From positions 186,001 through 250,000 of the forward strand of contig NZ_JASERT010000001.1 in the NCBI RefSeq assembly GCF_030027245.1: a stretch of DNA of 64,000 bases, given 5' to 3'. The notes under the pieces are model-generated. The model did no database searches. It was not told where the DNA came from and worked only from the letters and a program-made list of their open reading frames with translations. This document shows, in pieces, positions 17,987 to 26,040 of the stretch (within the stretch, counting starts at the first letter, position 1; every line of letters begins with the position of its first letter). Source of the stretch: Asticcacaulis sp. EMRT-3. GTDB lineage: Bacteria > Pseudomonadota > Alphaproteobacteria > Caulobacterales > Caulobacteraceae. A program made the translations under genes and the position numbers.

Positions 17987-19903
17987 ATGCGCAAGGCCTT
18001 TATCTGTGCTGCCACCCTGACGGCAGCCTGTTTCGCCGCGCCGGTGATGGCGCAAACCGTGGCGCCCCCATCTGTGCCCACCCCATCTGTGGCGCCCCCA
18101 TCTGTGGCGCCTATGGACGCCACGATTCAATCGCGCCTGATGCCGCAGACCGAAGCCCTGCTCGAACAGTTGATGCGCAAAGGCCGTGCCCTGCGCATGG
18201 ATGGTCAGGATGTGTTTGGGAGTGGTGACAAATTCCTCGGCGGCAAGATCGCCGTCGGCATGGCCTTCGTTATCGTCCATATGCCCGCCGATGATCCGCG
18301 TTTGCCGCGCTATGAGGCCGGTTTTCGCAAGCTGTCGCGCCTGACGCTCGATGACAAGCTGACGACCTGGGGTATCTATTATTACATGCAGGCCCTGTCC
18401 AAGCTGAAGGATGCCGGACGGCTGGAGGCCTGCGTCGATCCCGACACCCTGGCCACCCTGCGTCATAAGCTCGACTGGCGCACCTTCGTCGATCAGGATC
18501 TGAAGCTGATCGACCTGCCCAACAACTATTACGGCGTGGCCTTCAGCATCGCGCAACTGCGCCACAAGCTGGGCTGGGAAGACGCCAGCGGCATGACGGC
18601 CCTGCTGGCCAGGACGCTTGATCATTACCGCACCTATTCGCAATACGGCTTTGCCGACGAAACGGACGGCGAGGGGCGTTTCGATCGCTATAGTATTCTT
18701 TTAATTGGCGAATTATCGCAGCGCTATATCGAGGCGGGCCTGACCCCACCCGATGATGTCAAGGCGTGGCTGCGTACATCGGCTGAGGTGCTGCTGCTGC
18801 GCCTCAATGCGCAGGGCGATGGCTTTGAATATGGCCGCAGCATCGGCACCTATGGCGAGACGGCCTTTCTGGAAGTGCTGAGCGCCGCCGCCACGTTCGA
18901 CCTGCTGACGCCCGCCGAGCGCGACGCCGCCTATAGCTATAGTTCGGTGGTGGCGCAGCGCTATATGGATTTCTGGGTCGATGCGAAAACCGGTTCGGTC
19001 AATATGTGGGACAAGGGCCGCCGCACCGATGCCTATCGCGGCAAGAACCGAATCCTCGGCGAAAATCTCAGTCTGGCGCGGCAATATATCTATACCGATG
19101 CCGAATGGAATGCGCTCGGCTACCGCGATGTGGCCCCCATGACCGATCTGGCCGTCTGGCGCGCGGCTCAACCACCGCTCACCCTGACCTGGTTTGCCCA
19201 TGATGCGTCAAAGGCGGGGGGCTATGATCGCGCGCTGGTCACCGTGATTGACGGACAGAGGCTGTTCGGCCTGCCGCTGATCAATGGCGGGGCGGGCCAG
19301 CACATGAATACGCCCTATTTTCCGATCCCGTTCTCGCCCGATCTGGTCGGGGCGGTGGCCGACGGGGCCTTTCCGCAACTGATCGCCCGCTTTACGCTCA
19401 GCGATGGCAGCCAGCTCGAACCGCTCAGCTATTTTCGTCATGTCGCGGCCCATGCCTTGCCGGGCGGCGGAGCGGTGGTCAGCTATGATCAGGCGCAGAT
19501 GGATCGCCTCGGTGAGAACACGCCCCGGCCCGATGCGCGTATGCGCGTGGCCACCACCTATCGCTTCACGGCGGGGCAGGTGGTGCGCGAGGATGTGTTC
19601 ACGCCCGCCGCGCCCTTGCCGGTGCAGGCGGTCGATCTGGATTTCGCCACCTATAGCCATGATGCCCGCCTCAGCCACGAAGCGGACGGCTGGCACGTCA
19701 GCTATGGCGATGGTGCGGCCAGGGGCTTTACGATCAGCGGTTTTGCGAACTGCACTTTGTCACCGGTCGATGAGCGCGCCTACCAGACGCCGACCGGTGC
19801 CTTTCATGCGCTCTTGCGCTGCCATTCCGGCAGTGCCAACCTGACCGGCCCGCTGCGTGTCAGATGGCGGCTCGATTATGATAACAGCGGAAGGACACCT
19901 TGA
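17987..19903 (+). CDS. Unassigned large secreted protein, candidate polysaccharide-active enzyme
   Basis: A 638-residue protein with a signal peptide (ends APVMAQT) followed by a short Pro/Val/Ser repeat (VAPPSVPTPSVAPPSVAP). The N-terminal 380 residues look all-helical, with conserved-looking aromatic/Asn patches (DLPNNYYGVAFSIAQLRHK near 178; EYGRSIGTYGETAFLEVLSA near 282; GENLSLARQYIY). The C-terminal 250 are strand-rich (FTAGQVVREDVFTP). This helical-barrel plus beta-sandwich plan is that of heparinase-like lyases and DUF2264-like proteins, but I cannot name the family. ATG 17987 has AAAAGGG nine bases upstream; a GTG at 17981 would overlap the lyase stop. It sits between the lyase and a DUF4861 gene in one operon. 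Confidence 0.75.
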   Translation: MRKAFICAATLTAACFAAPVMAQTVAPPSVPTPSVAPPSVAPMDATIQSRLMPQTEALLEQLMRKGRALRMDGQDVFGSGDKFLGGKIAVGMAFVIVHMPADDPRLPRYEAGFRKLSRLTLDDKLTTWGIYYYMQALSKLKDAGRLEACVDPDTLATLRHKLDWRTFVDQDLKLIDLPNNYYGVAFSIAQLRHKLGWEDASGMTALLARTLDHYRTYSQYGFADETDGEGRFDRYSILLIGELSQRYIEAGLTPPDDVKAWLRTSAEVLLLRLNAQGDGFEYGRSIGTYGETAFLEVLSAAATFDLLTPAERDAAYSYSSVVAQRYMDFWVDAKTGSVNMWDKGRRTDAYRGKNRILGENLSLARQYIYTDAEWNALGYRDVAPMTDLAVWRAAQPPLTLTWFAHDASKAGGYDRALVTVIDGQRLFGLPLINGGAGQHMNTPYFPIPFSPDLVGAVADGAFPQLIARFTLSDGSQLEPLSYFRHVAAHALPGGGAVVSYDQAQMDRLGENTPRPDARMRVATTYRFTAGQVVREDVFTPAAPLPVQAVDLDFATYSHDARLSHEADGWHVSYGDGAARGFTISGFANCTLSPVDERAYQTPTGAFHALLRCHSGSANLTGPLRVRWRLDYDNSGRTP

Positions 19904-19904
19904 G

Positions 19905-21092
19905 ATGATGAAACCGGCCCTGTTCGCCTGCGCCGCCATGTTCCTGCCACTGGCTGCTCATGCTCAGACGGTGACGGTCAGCAATCCGCTGCCCGCCGCG
20001 CAGGATGACGCTGTGGTCAATGTGCCGCTGAAAGGCGCGCATGGCGACTGGTCGGTGCGGGTGGGCAATCAGATCCTGCCCGCTCAGGCCATCAGCGATG
20101 GCGACGGGCAGGGCGAGGTGCGTTTCGTCATGCCGCTGGCGGCCCGTCAGAGCATCCGCGTCAGCTTGCAGCCCAAGGCCGCGCCGCCCGCCCCGCCGCG
20201 CGTCATGGCGACGCTCAAAGTTCAGGTCGGCGGCACGTTGCAGGGTGACGCCATCAAGGGCGGTCATTTCGAGGATCGCACCCGCTTTACCTCGCCGCCC
20301 GACCATTTCATCCATGACGGACTGATTGCTTTCGAGGGCATTGGCTGGGAATCGGACCGCGCCGGTTACAGGCTTTATCTCGACCAGCGCAATGTCACCG
20401 ATCTGTTCGGCAAGTTCGGCCCCGATCCGGTCTTTCCCTATATCGGACGCGGTTTCGATGATTATCAGTATCCGCGCGGCTGGGGCGGCGACATCTATAA
20501 GGTCGGTGATGCGCTGGGCGTCGGCGGGGTCGGCCTGCTGCGCAAGGGCAGGGCGACACAGACCGGGCCGTCCGTCATCACCGGCAGGATATTGGCCAAT
20601 GGGCCGGTAACGGCGAAGGTCGAGGTCGATGCCGACAAGCTGGGCGGGGGTACGGGTCGCCTGCACGCCACCTATGCCATCACGGCGGGCCGTACGCTGA
20701 CCGAGGTTCGGGCCGTCAAGCAGGATGTGGCCGAGCCGCTCGTCACCGGCCTGACCGTCCATCCCGGCGACGATACGATTCTGTCCGGCGCGGATGACGG
20801 CTGGGCCTATATCGGCGTCTGGGGCGCGCAGGAACACGGGCCGGACAAGATCGGCACGGCGGTTTTTTATCGCCGCGATGCCGTGACGGGCGCAGCCGTC
20901 AATGACGGCCAGACCCTCTATCTGCAATTTATCGCGCCTCAGGCTCACTATTATTTCGGCGGGCGCTGGGTGCAGGAAAACAAGGATATTGCGGGCTACA
21001 CAGGCGCGGTTCACGATGAAGGCGACTTCAGGGCATGGCTGGAAGCGACGCGGCAACAGCTCGATCATCCGGTGGTGGCGCAGGTGCCATAG
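19905..21092 (+). CDS. DUF4861-family secreted protein
   Basis: A 395-residue protein with signal peptide (LAAHAQT) and a strand-rich body that carries stretches typical of DUF4861 (YRLYLDQRNVTDLFGK; DDYQYPRGWGGDIYKVGDAL; AHYYFGGRW). The family occurs in polysaccharide-utilisation clusters, particularly those for uronate-containing polymers, but its reaction is not established to my knowledge. The ATG at 19905 has GGAAGG ten bases upstream and follows the previous stop by one base, so translation is coupled. Another in-frame ATG lies 48 bp upstream but inside the preceding gene without a ribosome site. Confidence 0.85.
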   Translation: MMKPALFACAAMFLPLAAHAQTVTVSNPLPAAQDDAVVNVPLKGAHGDWSVRVGNQILPAQAISDGDGQGEVRFVMPLAARQSIRVSLQPKAAPPAPPRVMATLKVQVGGTLQGDAIKGGHFEDRTRFTSPPDHFIHDGLIAFEGIGWESDRAGYRLYLDQRNVTDLFGKFGPDPVFPYIGRGFDDYQYPRGWGGDIYKVGDALGVGGVGLLRKGRATQTGPSVITGRILANGPVTAKVEVDADKLGGGTGRLHATYAITAGRTLTEVRAVKQDVAEPLVTGLTVHPGDDTILSGADDGWAYIGVWGAQEHGPDKIGTAVFYRRDAVTGAAVNDGQTLYLQFIAPQAHYYFGGRWVQENKDIAGYTGAVHDEGDFRAWLEATRQQLDHPVVAQVP

Positions 21093-21146
21093 GACGGCAG
21101 AGGCCCGCCTTGCATATTGTCAGCTATTTCATTTATAGTCATAGCC

Positions 21147-21163
21147 AGATTTATATCCGGTAC
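21147..21163 (-). promoter_or_regulatory. Candidate operator upstream of the IclR gene
   Basis: On the minus strand it reads GTACCGGATATAAATCT, matching the left half of the 17-bp motif exactly. It lies 82-98 bp before the IclR start, consistent with autoregulation. Confidence 0.45.
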
Positions 21164-21244
21164 GTTGGCACGGGTCTGGCTTTGCGGCCACAGGGCCTTT
21201 TCACGGACGAATGATCGCGCGGCTGCCGCCAAGGGTTTCAGTAT

Positions 21245-22060
21245 ATGAAAAACGCTATGATAAATGATGACGAGGTTTTGACACAGGATGTTGAGGCCGA
21301 GGCGACGCGCGGGGCGGGCGGGGCGCTGACCCTGATGCGCGGCCTCGATGTGCTCGACCGCGTGGCCAGGGGCGACAATACACTCGGCAAGATGGCCAGG
21401 TCGCTGGGCCTCAACAAGAGCACTGTGCATCGGCTGGCCACCACACTGGTGGAGCTGAAATATCTGATCCTGTCGCCGCGCGATGGCTATAGTCTGGGGG
21501 CCAAGCTGCTTGAACTGGGCTGGGCCGCCTCGCAGCAGATCACCGTGACGCGCATCGCCCATCCGCACCTGCTCAAGCTGTCGGCCGATACCGGCGATAC
21601 GGTCAATCTCGGCATACTCGATCATCATCAGGTGCATTATATCGACAAGATTCCCGGTACGCGCCGCATCGAGGTGCGCTGCGTGATCGGCGAGCGCCAG
21701 CCCCTGCGCCCCACCGGCCTCGGCAAGGCGCTTCTGATGGACGCCGACGAGGAGACTTTGCGCGAAGTCTATCTGCGCGAGGCGCGCGACCAGCCGCATT
21801 ACCGCTATGATCTGCTGTCGTGGCTCGAACTGATGAGGGGCTATGCCGCCGAAGGTTTCGCGCTTGATCTCGACGAAAACGAAGACCGTATCCGCTGCGT
21901 GGCTGCGCCGATCCGCGACATGACCGGCAAGATCACCGCCGCCATCAGCGTGTCGAGCGCCCAGCAATATATGGACGATGCCCGGATGCTGGCCATGCGC
22001 GGCTATGTCAAGGACACCGCTCTGGCGATCAGCCGTGAATTTGGCTATACGGGCAATTAA
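21245..22060 (+). CDS. IclR-family transcriptional regulator
   Basis: A 271-residue regulator: the N-terminal winged HTH spans about residues 25-85 (DVLDRVARGDNTLGKMARSL; LNKSTVHRLATTLVEL), and the effector domain contains YIDKIPGTRRIEVRC, PTGLGKALLM and RCVAAPIRDMTGKITAAISV. The family includes KdgR, which senses 2-keto-3-deoxygluconate and controls pectin/uronate genes; kduI and kduD in the same locus make a KdgR-like role plausible. The gene lies between the DUF4861 and GlcG-kduI genes on the same strand, with candidate operators directly before and after it. Confidence 0.92.
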   Translation: MKNAMINDDEVLTQDVEAEATRGAGGALTLMRGLDVLDRVARGDNTLGKMARSLGLNKSTVHRLATTLVELKYLILSPRDGYSLGAKLLELGWAASQQITVTRIAHPHLLKLSADTGDTVNLGILDHHQVHYIDKIPGTRRIEVRCVIGERQPLRPTGLGKALLMDADEETLREVYLREARDQPHYRYDLLSWLELMRGYAAEGFALDLDENEDRIRCVAAPIRDMTGKITAAISVSSAQQYMDDARMLAMRGYVKDTALAISREFGYTGN

Positions 22061-22077
22061 ATCCCTATAATCGGTAC
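22061..22077 (-). promoter_or_regulatory. Candidate operator directly after the IclR stop
   Basis: The minus strand reads GTACCGATTATAGGGAT. It starts on the base after the IclR stop codon and lies 160 bp before the glcG-like gene. Confidence 0.5.
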
Positions 22078-22131
22078 GCTGTAATGCGCCAAGGCCTTGG
22101 GTGTCTGGGCATAAAGAGTTTGCCGCCAATC

Positions 22132-22168
22132 GTACCTTTATATTGTATGCCGTATCTTTATATGCTAC
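22132..22168 (+). promoter_or_regulatory. Paired 17-bp candidate operators upstream of the glcG-kduI operon
   Basis: GTACCTTTATATTGTAT at 22132 and GTATCTTTATATGCTAC at 22152 are direct repeats exactly 20 bp apart, the same spacing as at 13089/13109. They precede the glcG-like gene by about 70 bp. Confidence 0.58.
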
Positions 22169-22236
22169 CTCAGACTCGGTCATAAGAACCGGGGCGAAGG
22201 GCTGTACAGGGCGCGCCCCCGAACAGGGAGCGAGAA

Positions 22237-22737
22237 ATGGCGGGACTGAGATTGAGCCTTGGCGCGGCGCTGCTGCTGGCGGCCTTACCCTTGCCGGGGC
22301 AGGCGCAAACCCCCTATACGGTGCAGCCGCAACCCAGCTTAACGCAATCTCTGGCCCTGGCTCAGGCCGCGCTTGAGGTCTGTCAGTCGCGCGGCTATGC
22401 GGCCAGCGTGGCCGTCGTCGATAGCGCGGGCCGCGTCAAGCTGGTGCTGCGCGCCGATGACGCGCCCAAGCCGCCGGTGGCCGCGCCGCGCAAGGCCGCT
22501 GCCGCCGCCCATTATGATCTGCCCGGTTCGGTGATGATGCCGCGCAGCGAGACGGACGCCGCCTTCGCCGCCGAACTGGCCGCCCATAAGGACATCTATA
22601 ATCCCCACCCCGGCTCCTTGCCGCTGCATGAAAACGGCAGGCTGATCGGTGGTCTGGCCGTGGCCGACGTGCCGCATGAAGTGGCCGATGCCTGCGCCCG
22701 CACCGCCCTCAAGACAGCCGGTCAGGGGCTGAACTGA
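22237..22737 (+). CDS. Secreted GlcG/HbpS-family haem-binding-like protein
   Basis: A 166-residue protein with a signal peptide (ALPLPGQAQT) and the GlcG/HbpS core: LAQAALEVCQSRGYAASVAVVDSAGRVKLVLRADDA in pieces, then PLHENGRLIGGLAVAD and ADACARTAL. Family members bind haem or cobalamin-like ligands or have unknown roles near oxidoreductases. Its presence here, three bases from kduI and behind candidate operators, suggests a role linked to uronate use that I cannot define. The start has GGGAGCGAG upstream. Confidence 0.83.
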   Translation: MAGLRLSLGAALLLAALPLPGQAQTPYTVQPQPSLTQSLALAQAALEVCQSRGYAASVAVVDSAGRVKLVLRADDAPKPPVAAPRKAAAAAHYDLPGSVMMPRSETDAAFAAELAAHKDIYNPHPGSLPLHENGRLIGGLAVADVPHEVADACARTALKTAGQGLN

Positions 22738-22740
22738 TCG

Positions 22741-23574
22741 ATGTTCAGATCGACCTATTATGCCGGCCATCCCGCCACGCTTGACAGCACCAGCACGGCG
22801 GCCCTGCGCGATCAGTATCTGATCCGCGACCTGTTCGCGCCGGGGGCTGTGGTGCTGACCTATGTGCATCAGGAGCGCATGATCATCGGCTCGGCCTCGC
22901 CGCTGGACGGGGCTCTCGATCTGCCGCACCAGAATACCGGTCAGCCCCTGCTGGCACGCCGCGAACTGGGCGTGATCAATATTGGCGAGGGGGCGGGGAT
23001 TGTGCGCGTTGACGGCGTGGCCTATCGGCTGGCACCGCTCGATGCCGTCTATGTGGGGCGGGGCGCGCAGGCGGTTCGCTTCGAGAGCGTGTCAGTTGAA
23101 ACCCCGGCACGTTTTTATCTGGCCAGCACGCCCGCCCATGCCGCCCATCCAGGCCGTCATATTGCGCGCAGCGAAGCCGTGCCACTCAAACGCGGGGAGC
23201 AGGAAACCTCGAACGACCGGCTGATCTATCAGTTCATCGTGCCCGACACCTGCGCCTCGGCCCAGTTGATGATGGGCCTGACCCTGCTGCGGTCAGGCAA
23301 TGTGTGGAACACCATGCCGCCCCATACGCATGAGCGGCGTTCGGAAGTCTATTTCTATTTCAACATGGCCGCCGATGCGCCTTTGTTTCACTTTATGGGC
23401 CGCCCTGATGAGACGCGCCATATCGTGGTGCGTAATGAGCAGGCGGTGATCTGCCCGCCGTGGTCGCTGCATATGGGGGTGGGGGTTACCAGCTATGCCT
23501 TCATATGGGCGATGGGCGGTGAAAATCTCGACTATGACGATATGGAAGGCCTCGATCTGGCGGGCCTGCTCTGA
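22741..23574 (+). CDS. kduI: 5-dehydro-4-deoxy-D-glucuronate isomerase
   Basis: Cytoplasmic cupin that isomerises 5-keto-4-deoxyuronate to 3-deoxy-D-glycero-2,5-hexodiulosonate, the substrate of KduD. At 277 residues it matches the family. The zinc-site motif WNTMPPHTHERRSEVYFYF around residue 190 and the later PPWSLHMGVG provide the His/His/Glu/His ligands. Translation is probably coupled to the glcG-like gene three bases upstream. The enzyme handles the product of unsaturated-uronyl removal by the GH105 encoded next. Confidence 0.95.
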   Translation: MFRSTYYAGHPATLDSTSTAALRDQYLIRDLFAPGAVVLTYVHQERMIIGSASPLDGALDLPHQNTGQPLLARRELGVINIGEGAGIVRVDGVAYRLAPLDAVYVGRGAQAVRFESVSVETPARFYLASTPAHAAHPGRHIARSEAVPLKRGEQETSNDRLIYQFIVPDTCASAQLMMGLTLLRSGNVWNTMPPHTHERRSEVYFYFNMAADAPLFHFMGRPDETRHIVVRNEQAVICPPWSLHMGVGVTSYAFIWAMGGENLDYDDMEGLDLAGLL

Positions 23575-23682
23575 CGTGCACATCATCCGGCGACAGGTTG
23601 CCGCCGGGCGGATCGGCCTGTAGTCTTCTGACCTTCGGCAGTTTTCGCGCCTGCCGCCATAAACTCTAAAAGGAAACGCGCC

Positions 23683-24810
23683 ATGACCGGTTTCAAGCCC
23701 ATTCTCGTTGCCGTGGCGGCCATGCTGATGCCGATGCGTGCGCTGGCAGAGGCGCCGACAGTGCCGTGGCAGCCGCAGGCGGTGATCGCGCTGGCCGAAC
23801 GGGTCGGTGATTATCAGCTCGCTACGCTGGCGGGCGGCAAGAATCCCGATCCGAAGGGCTGGGTGCAGGGGGCGCTGTTCGTGGGTCTGACGGCGCTGGC
23901 CGATCACAGCGACCGGCCGGAATTCAAACAGGCCATTCTGGCGCGCGGCGTGGCCAATGACTGGCAGCCGGGCGACCGCAAATACGACGCCGACGATTTC
24001 GTCATCGCCCAGAGCTATATCTGGGCGGCCTCGCACGGCGCAGGCCCTGAGGCCCTTGTGCCGATCCGCCAGCATCTGGACGCCATACTGGCCGATCCGC
24101 CCCGCAATGACCTGACCTTTGTCGGCGATGGCAAGACCTGCCGCGACCGCTGGTGCTGGTGCGATTCTCTGTTCATGGCCCCGCCGGTCTGGCTGGCCAT
24201 GACGAAGATCACCGGCGATCCGCGTTATGCCGACTACGCCAAATCCGAATTCAACGCTACGGCGGCCAGGCTCTATGATCCGAAACTGCATCTGTGGTAT
24301 CGGGACAGCCGCTTCTTCGACCGTAGTGACAGCAATGGCAACAAGCTGTTCTGGAGCCGTGGCAATGGCTGGGTGTTTGCGGGGCTGGCCCATATGATCC
24401 CGCTTCTGCCCGAAGGCGATCCTGAACGCGCGAAGATGGTCACCATCTTCAAAGACATGGCCATCGAGCTGAAATCGATCCAGAAGCCCGACGGCTACTG
24501 GTCGCCCTCGCTGCTCGGCGACCCGGCCACCAGCCTGCCGGAATCGAGCGGCACCGGCTTCTATACCTATGGCTTCGCCTGGGGCGTCAAGGCCGGGATT
24601 CTCAACGCCGCCGATTACGAGCCGGTGGTGCGCAAGGGCTGGGCGGCGCTGGTGCGCTCGGTGCATCCCGATGGCAAGCTCGGCTATGTCCAGCCGGTCA
24701 GCGACCGCCCCGATGCGGTCAGCTATGACGATACGGCGCTCTATGGCGTGGGGGCGTTTCTGCTGGCCGCCACGGCGGTGGCCGATCTCGATCTGCGCTC
24801 TCAGGACTAA
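23683..24810 (+). CDS. GH105 (GH88-like) unsaturated uronyl hydrolase, secreted
   Basis: A 375-residue protein with a signal peptide (MRALAEA) and the alpha/alpha-barrel of GH88/GH105. Landmarks are WCWCDSLFMAPPVW near residue 158 (with the catalytic Asp region), LFWSRGNGWVFAGL and SSGTGFYTYGFAWG. Such enzymes hydrate the double bond of the 4,5-unsaturated uronic acid at the non-reducing end of lyase products, releasing 5-keto-4-deoxyuronate for KduI. The secretion signal implies periplasmic action, unlike the cytoplasmic YteR. It is 108 bp downstream of kduI with AAAGGA before the ATG. Confidence 0.92.
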   Translation: MTGFKPILVAVAAMLMPMRALAEAPTVPWQPQAVIALAERVGDYQLATLAGGKNPDPKGWVQGALFVGLTALADHSDRPEFKQAILARGVANDWQPGDRKYDADDFVIAQSYIWAASHGAGPEALVPIRQHLDAILADPPRNDLTFVGDGKTCRDRWCWCDSLFMAPPVWLAMTKITGDPRYADYAKSEFNATAARLYDPKLHLWYRDSRFFDRSDSNGNKLFWSRGNGWVFAGLAHMIPLLPEGDPERAKMVTIFKDMAIELKSIQKPDGYWSPSLLGDPATSLPESSGTGFYTYGFAWGVKAGILNAADYEPVVRKGWAALVRSVHPDGKLGYVQPVSDRPDAVSYDDTALYGVGAFLLAATAVADLDLRSQD

Positions 24811-24822
24811 AACCTGTCGCCT

Positions 24823-25833
24823 TTACAGCGCATCATCTGGCGGCGCGGCCGAACTGTCGCGCACCACCAGTTGGTGCGCGAGCGTCACATAGGTGCGTTC
24901 GCGGATGTCGCCGCGCAATATGCCCAGCAGCAGGCCGACGCAGCGCCGTCCGATGTCGTGCATCGGCTGGCGCACCGTCGTCAGGGGCGGTTCGGCGAAG
25001 CGCGCGCTGTGAATATCGTCAAACCCGACCACGCTGACATCCTGCGGGCAACGCAGACCGGCGCGGCGAATGGCATAGAGCGCCCCCATAGCCATATCGT
25101 CGCTGAAGCAGAAGATGGCCGTGGGCCGCTTGTCCTGCGCCAGTACCTGTTCGGCCAGAAGGGCGCCGCTTTCAATGCTGAAATCACCGATCTTGCCGGT
25201 GAGATGCGCCATCAGGCGACGGCTCTGGGCGGCGGCCACCACGCCGTCGAAGCGGTCGCGGCTGATCGGGCTGTCCATCGGGCCGGTCAAAGCGGCGATG
25301 CGCGTATGGCCAAGGTTGTACAGATATTCCATCACCTCACGCGCCGCGCCGGTATTGTCGATGTGAACGCTCGAAACCGTGATGGCTTCGCTGAATTCGC
25401 AACCATTGACGATCGGCGCATCGGGCAGGGCGGCCATGACGGCCAGTGAAACGGGCAGGGTGTGGCCAAGAAAAATCAGGCCATCGGCCTCCTTGCGACG
25501 CAGCAGGCCGGCATAGGAATCGCCACTGTCGCCTTCCGTGCCGACATCGCCGAGCAGGACGGCGTAACCGGCGGCGTGAGCGGATTCTTCGGCACCACGG
25601 ATAATATTGGAATAGAAGATATTGGTGATGTCGGGCACGGTAACGATCAGGCGCGATGTTCTGGCGGTACGCAGATTGCGCGCCATGCCATTGGGCTCAT
25701 AGCCGAGCCGGGTCACGGCGGTCATGACGCGCGCCTTCATATCCTGAGTGACGTGGGCATAGCCGGAAAGTACGCGCGACACGGTGGCCGTCGATACGCC
25801 CGCCAGTTTTGCTACATCCTGTATGCTCGCCAC
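24823..25833 (-). CDS. LacI-family transcriptional regulator
   Basis: A 336-residue repressor starting at a GTG (25833; AGGGA nine bases upstream): the N-terminal HTH reads VASIQDVAKLAGVSTATVSR with hinge NGMARNLRTARTSR, and a periplasmic-binding-like domain follows (DGLIFLGHTLP; SVVGFDDIHSARFAEPPLTT). A TTG nine bases further upstream is also in frame. The gene is convergent with GH105 and ends 12 bp from it. A palindrome of LacI-operator type is found about 150 bp upstream of its start and again before the GH9-CE15 operon, suggesting control of both. The effector is unknown; a sugar acid or cellobiose/xylose-type ligand would fit. Confidence 0.93.
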   Translation of the reverse strand: MASIQDVAKLAGVSTATVSRVLSGYAHVTQDMKARVMTAVTRLGYEPNGMARNLRTARTSRLIVTVPDITNIFYSNIIRGAEESAHAAGYAVLLGDVGTEGDSGDSYAGLLRRKEADGLIFLGHTLPVSLAVMAALPDAPIVNGCEFSEAITVSSVHIDNTGAAREVMEYLYNLGHTRIAALTGPMDSPISRDRFDGVVAAAQSRRLMAHLTGKIGDFSIESGALLAEQVLAQDKRPTAIFCFSDDMAMGALYAIRRAGLRCPQDVSVVGFDDIHSARFAEPPLTTVRQPMHDIGRRCVGLLLGILRGDIRERTYVTLAHQLVVRDSSAAPPDDAL

Positions 25834-25980
25834 GAATCGCAATCCCTGTTTTTTATAAAGCGTGTTTTACGACGATCCGGCCGCGTGGCCTATAGACGAA
25901 CATGACGCCAGATGGTCTTTGACAGGCAGCATGGCTGTCCCTTTTGCCGTTTCCATCCGCTTTCATTCTGAAATCATGTG

Positions 25981-25994
25981 TGTAATCGATTACA
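25981..25994. promoter_or_regulatory. LacI-type operator, perfect palindrome
   Basis: TGTAATCGATTACA is a perfect 14-bp palindrome with the central CG of LacI-family operators. It lies between the LacI gene and the divergent monooxygenase-like gene, 59 bp before the latter. A one-base variant occurs at 58695-58708. Confidence 0.75.
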
Positions 25995-26040
25995 GGCATG
26001 GCGTCCATGCGCCTCTTTCCGCTATGTGTGGCGCATAAAG

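Noticed and set aside
19860..21068. 402-codon minus-strand open frame opposite DUF4861
   Set aside because: Shadow of the plus-strand gene; no signal, domain or operon context.
23293..24666. 457-codon minus-strand frame opposite kduI and GH105
   Set aside because: It crosses a real gene boundary, and both plus-strand proteins have strong catalytic motifs.
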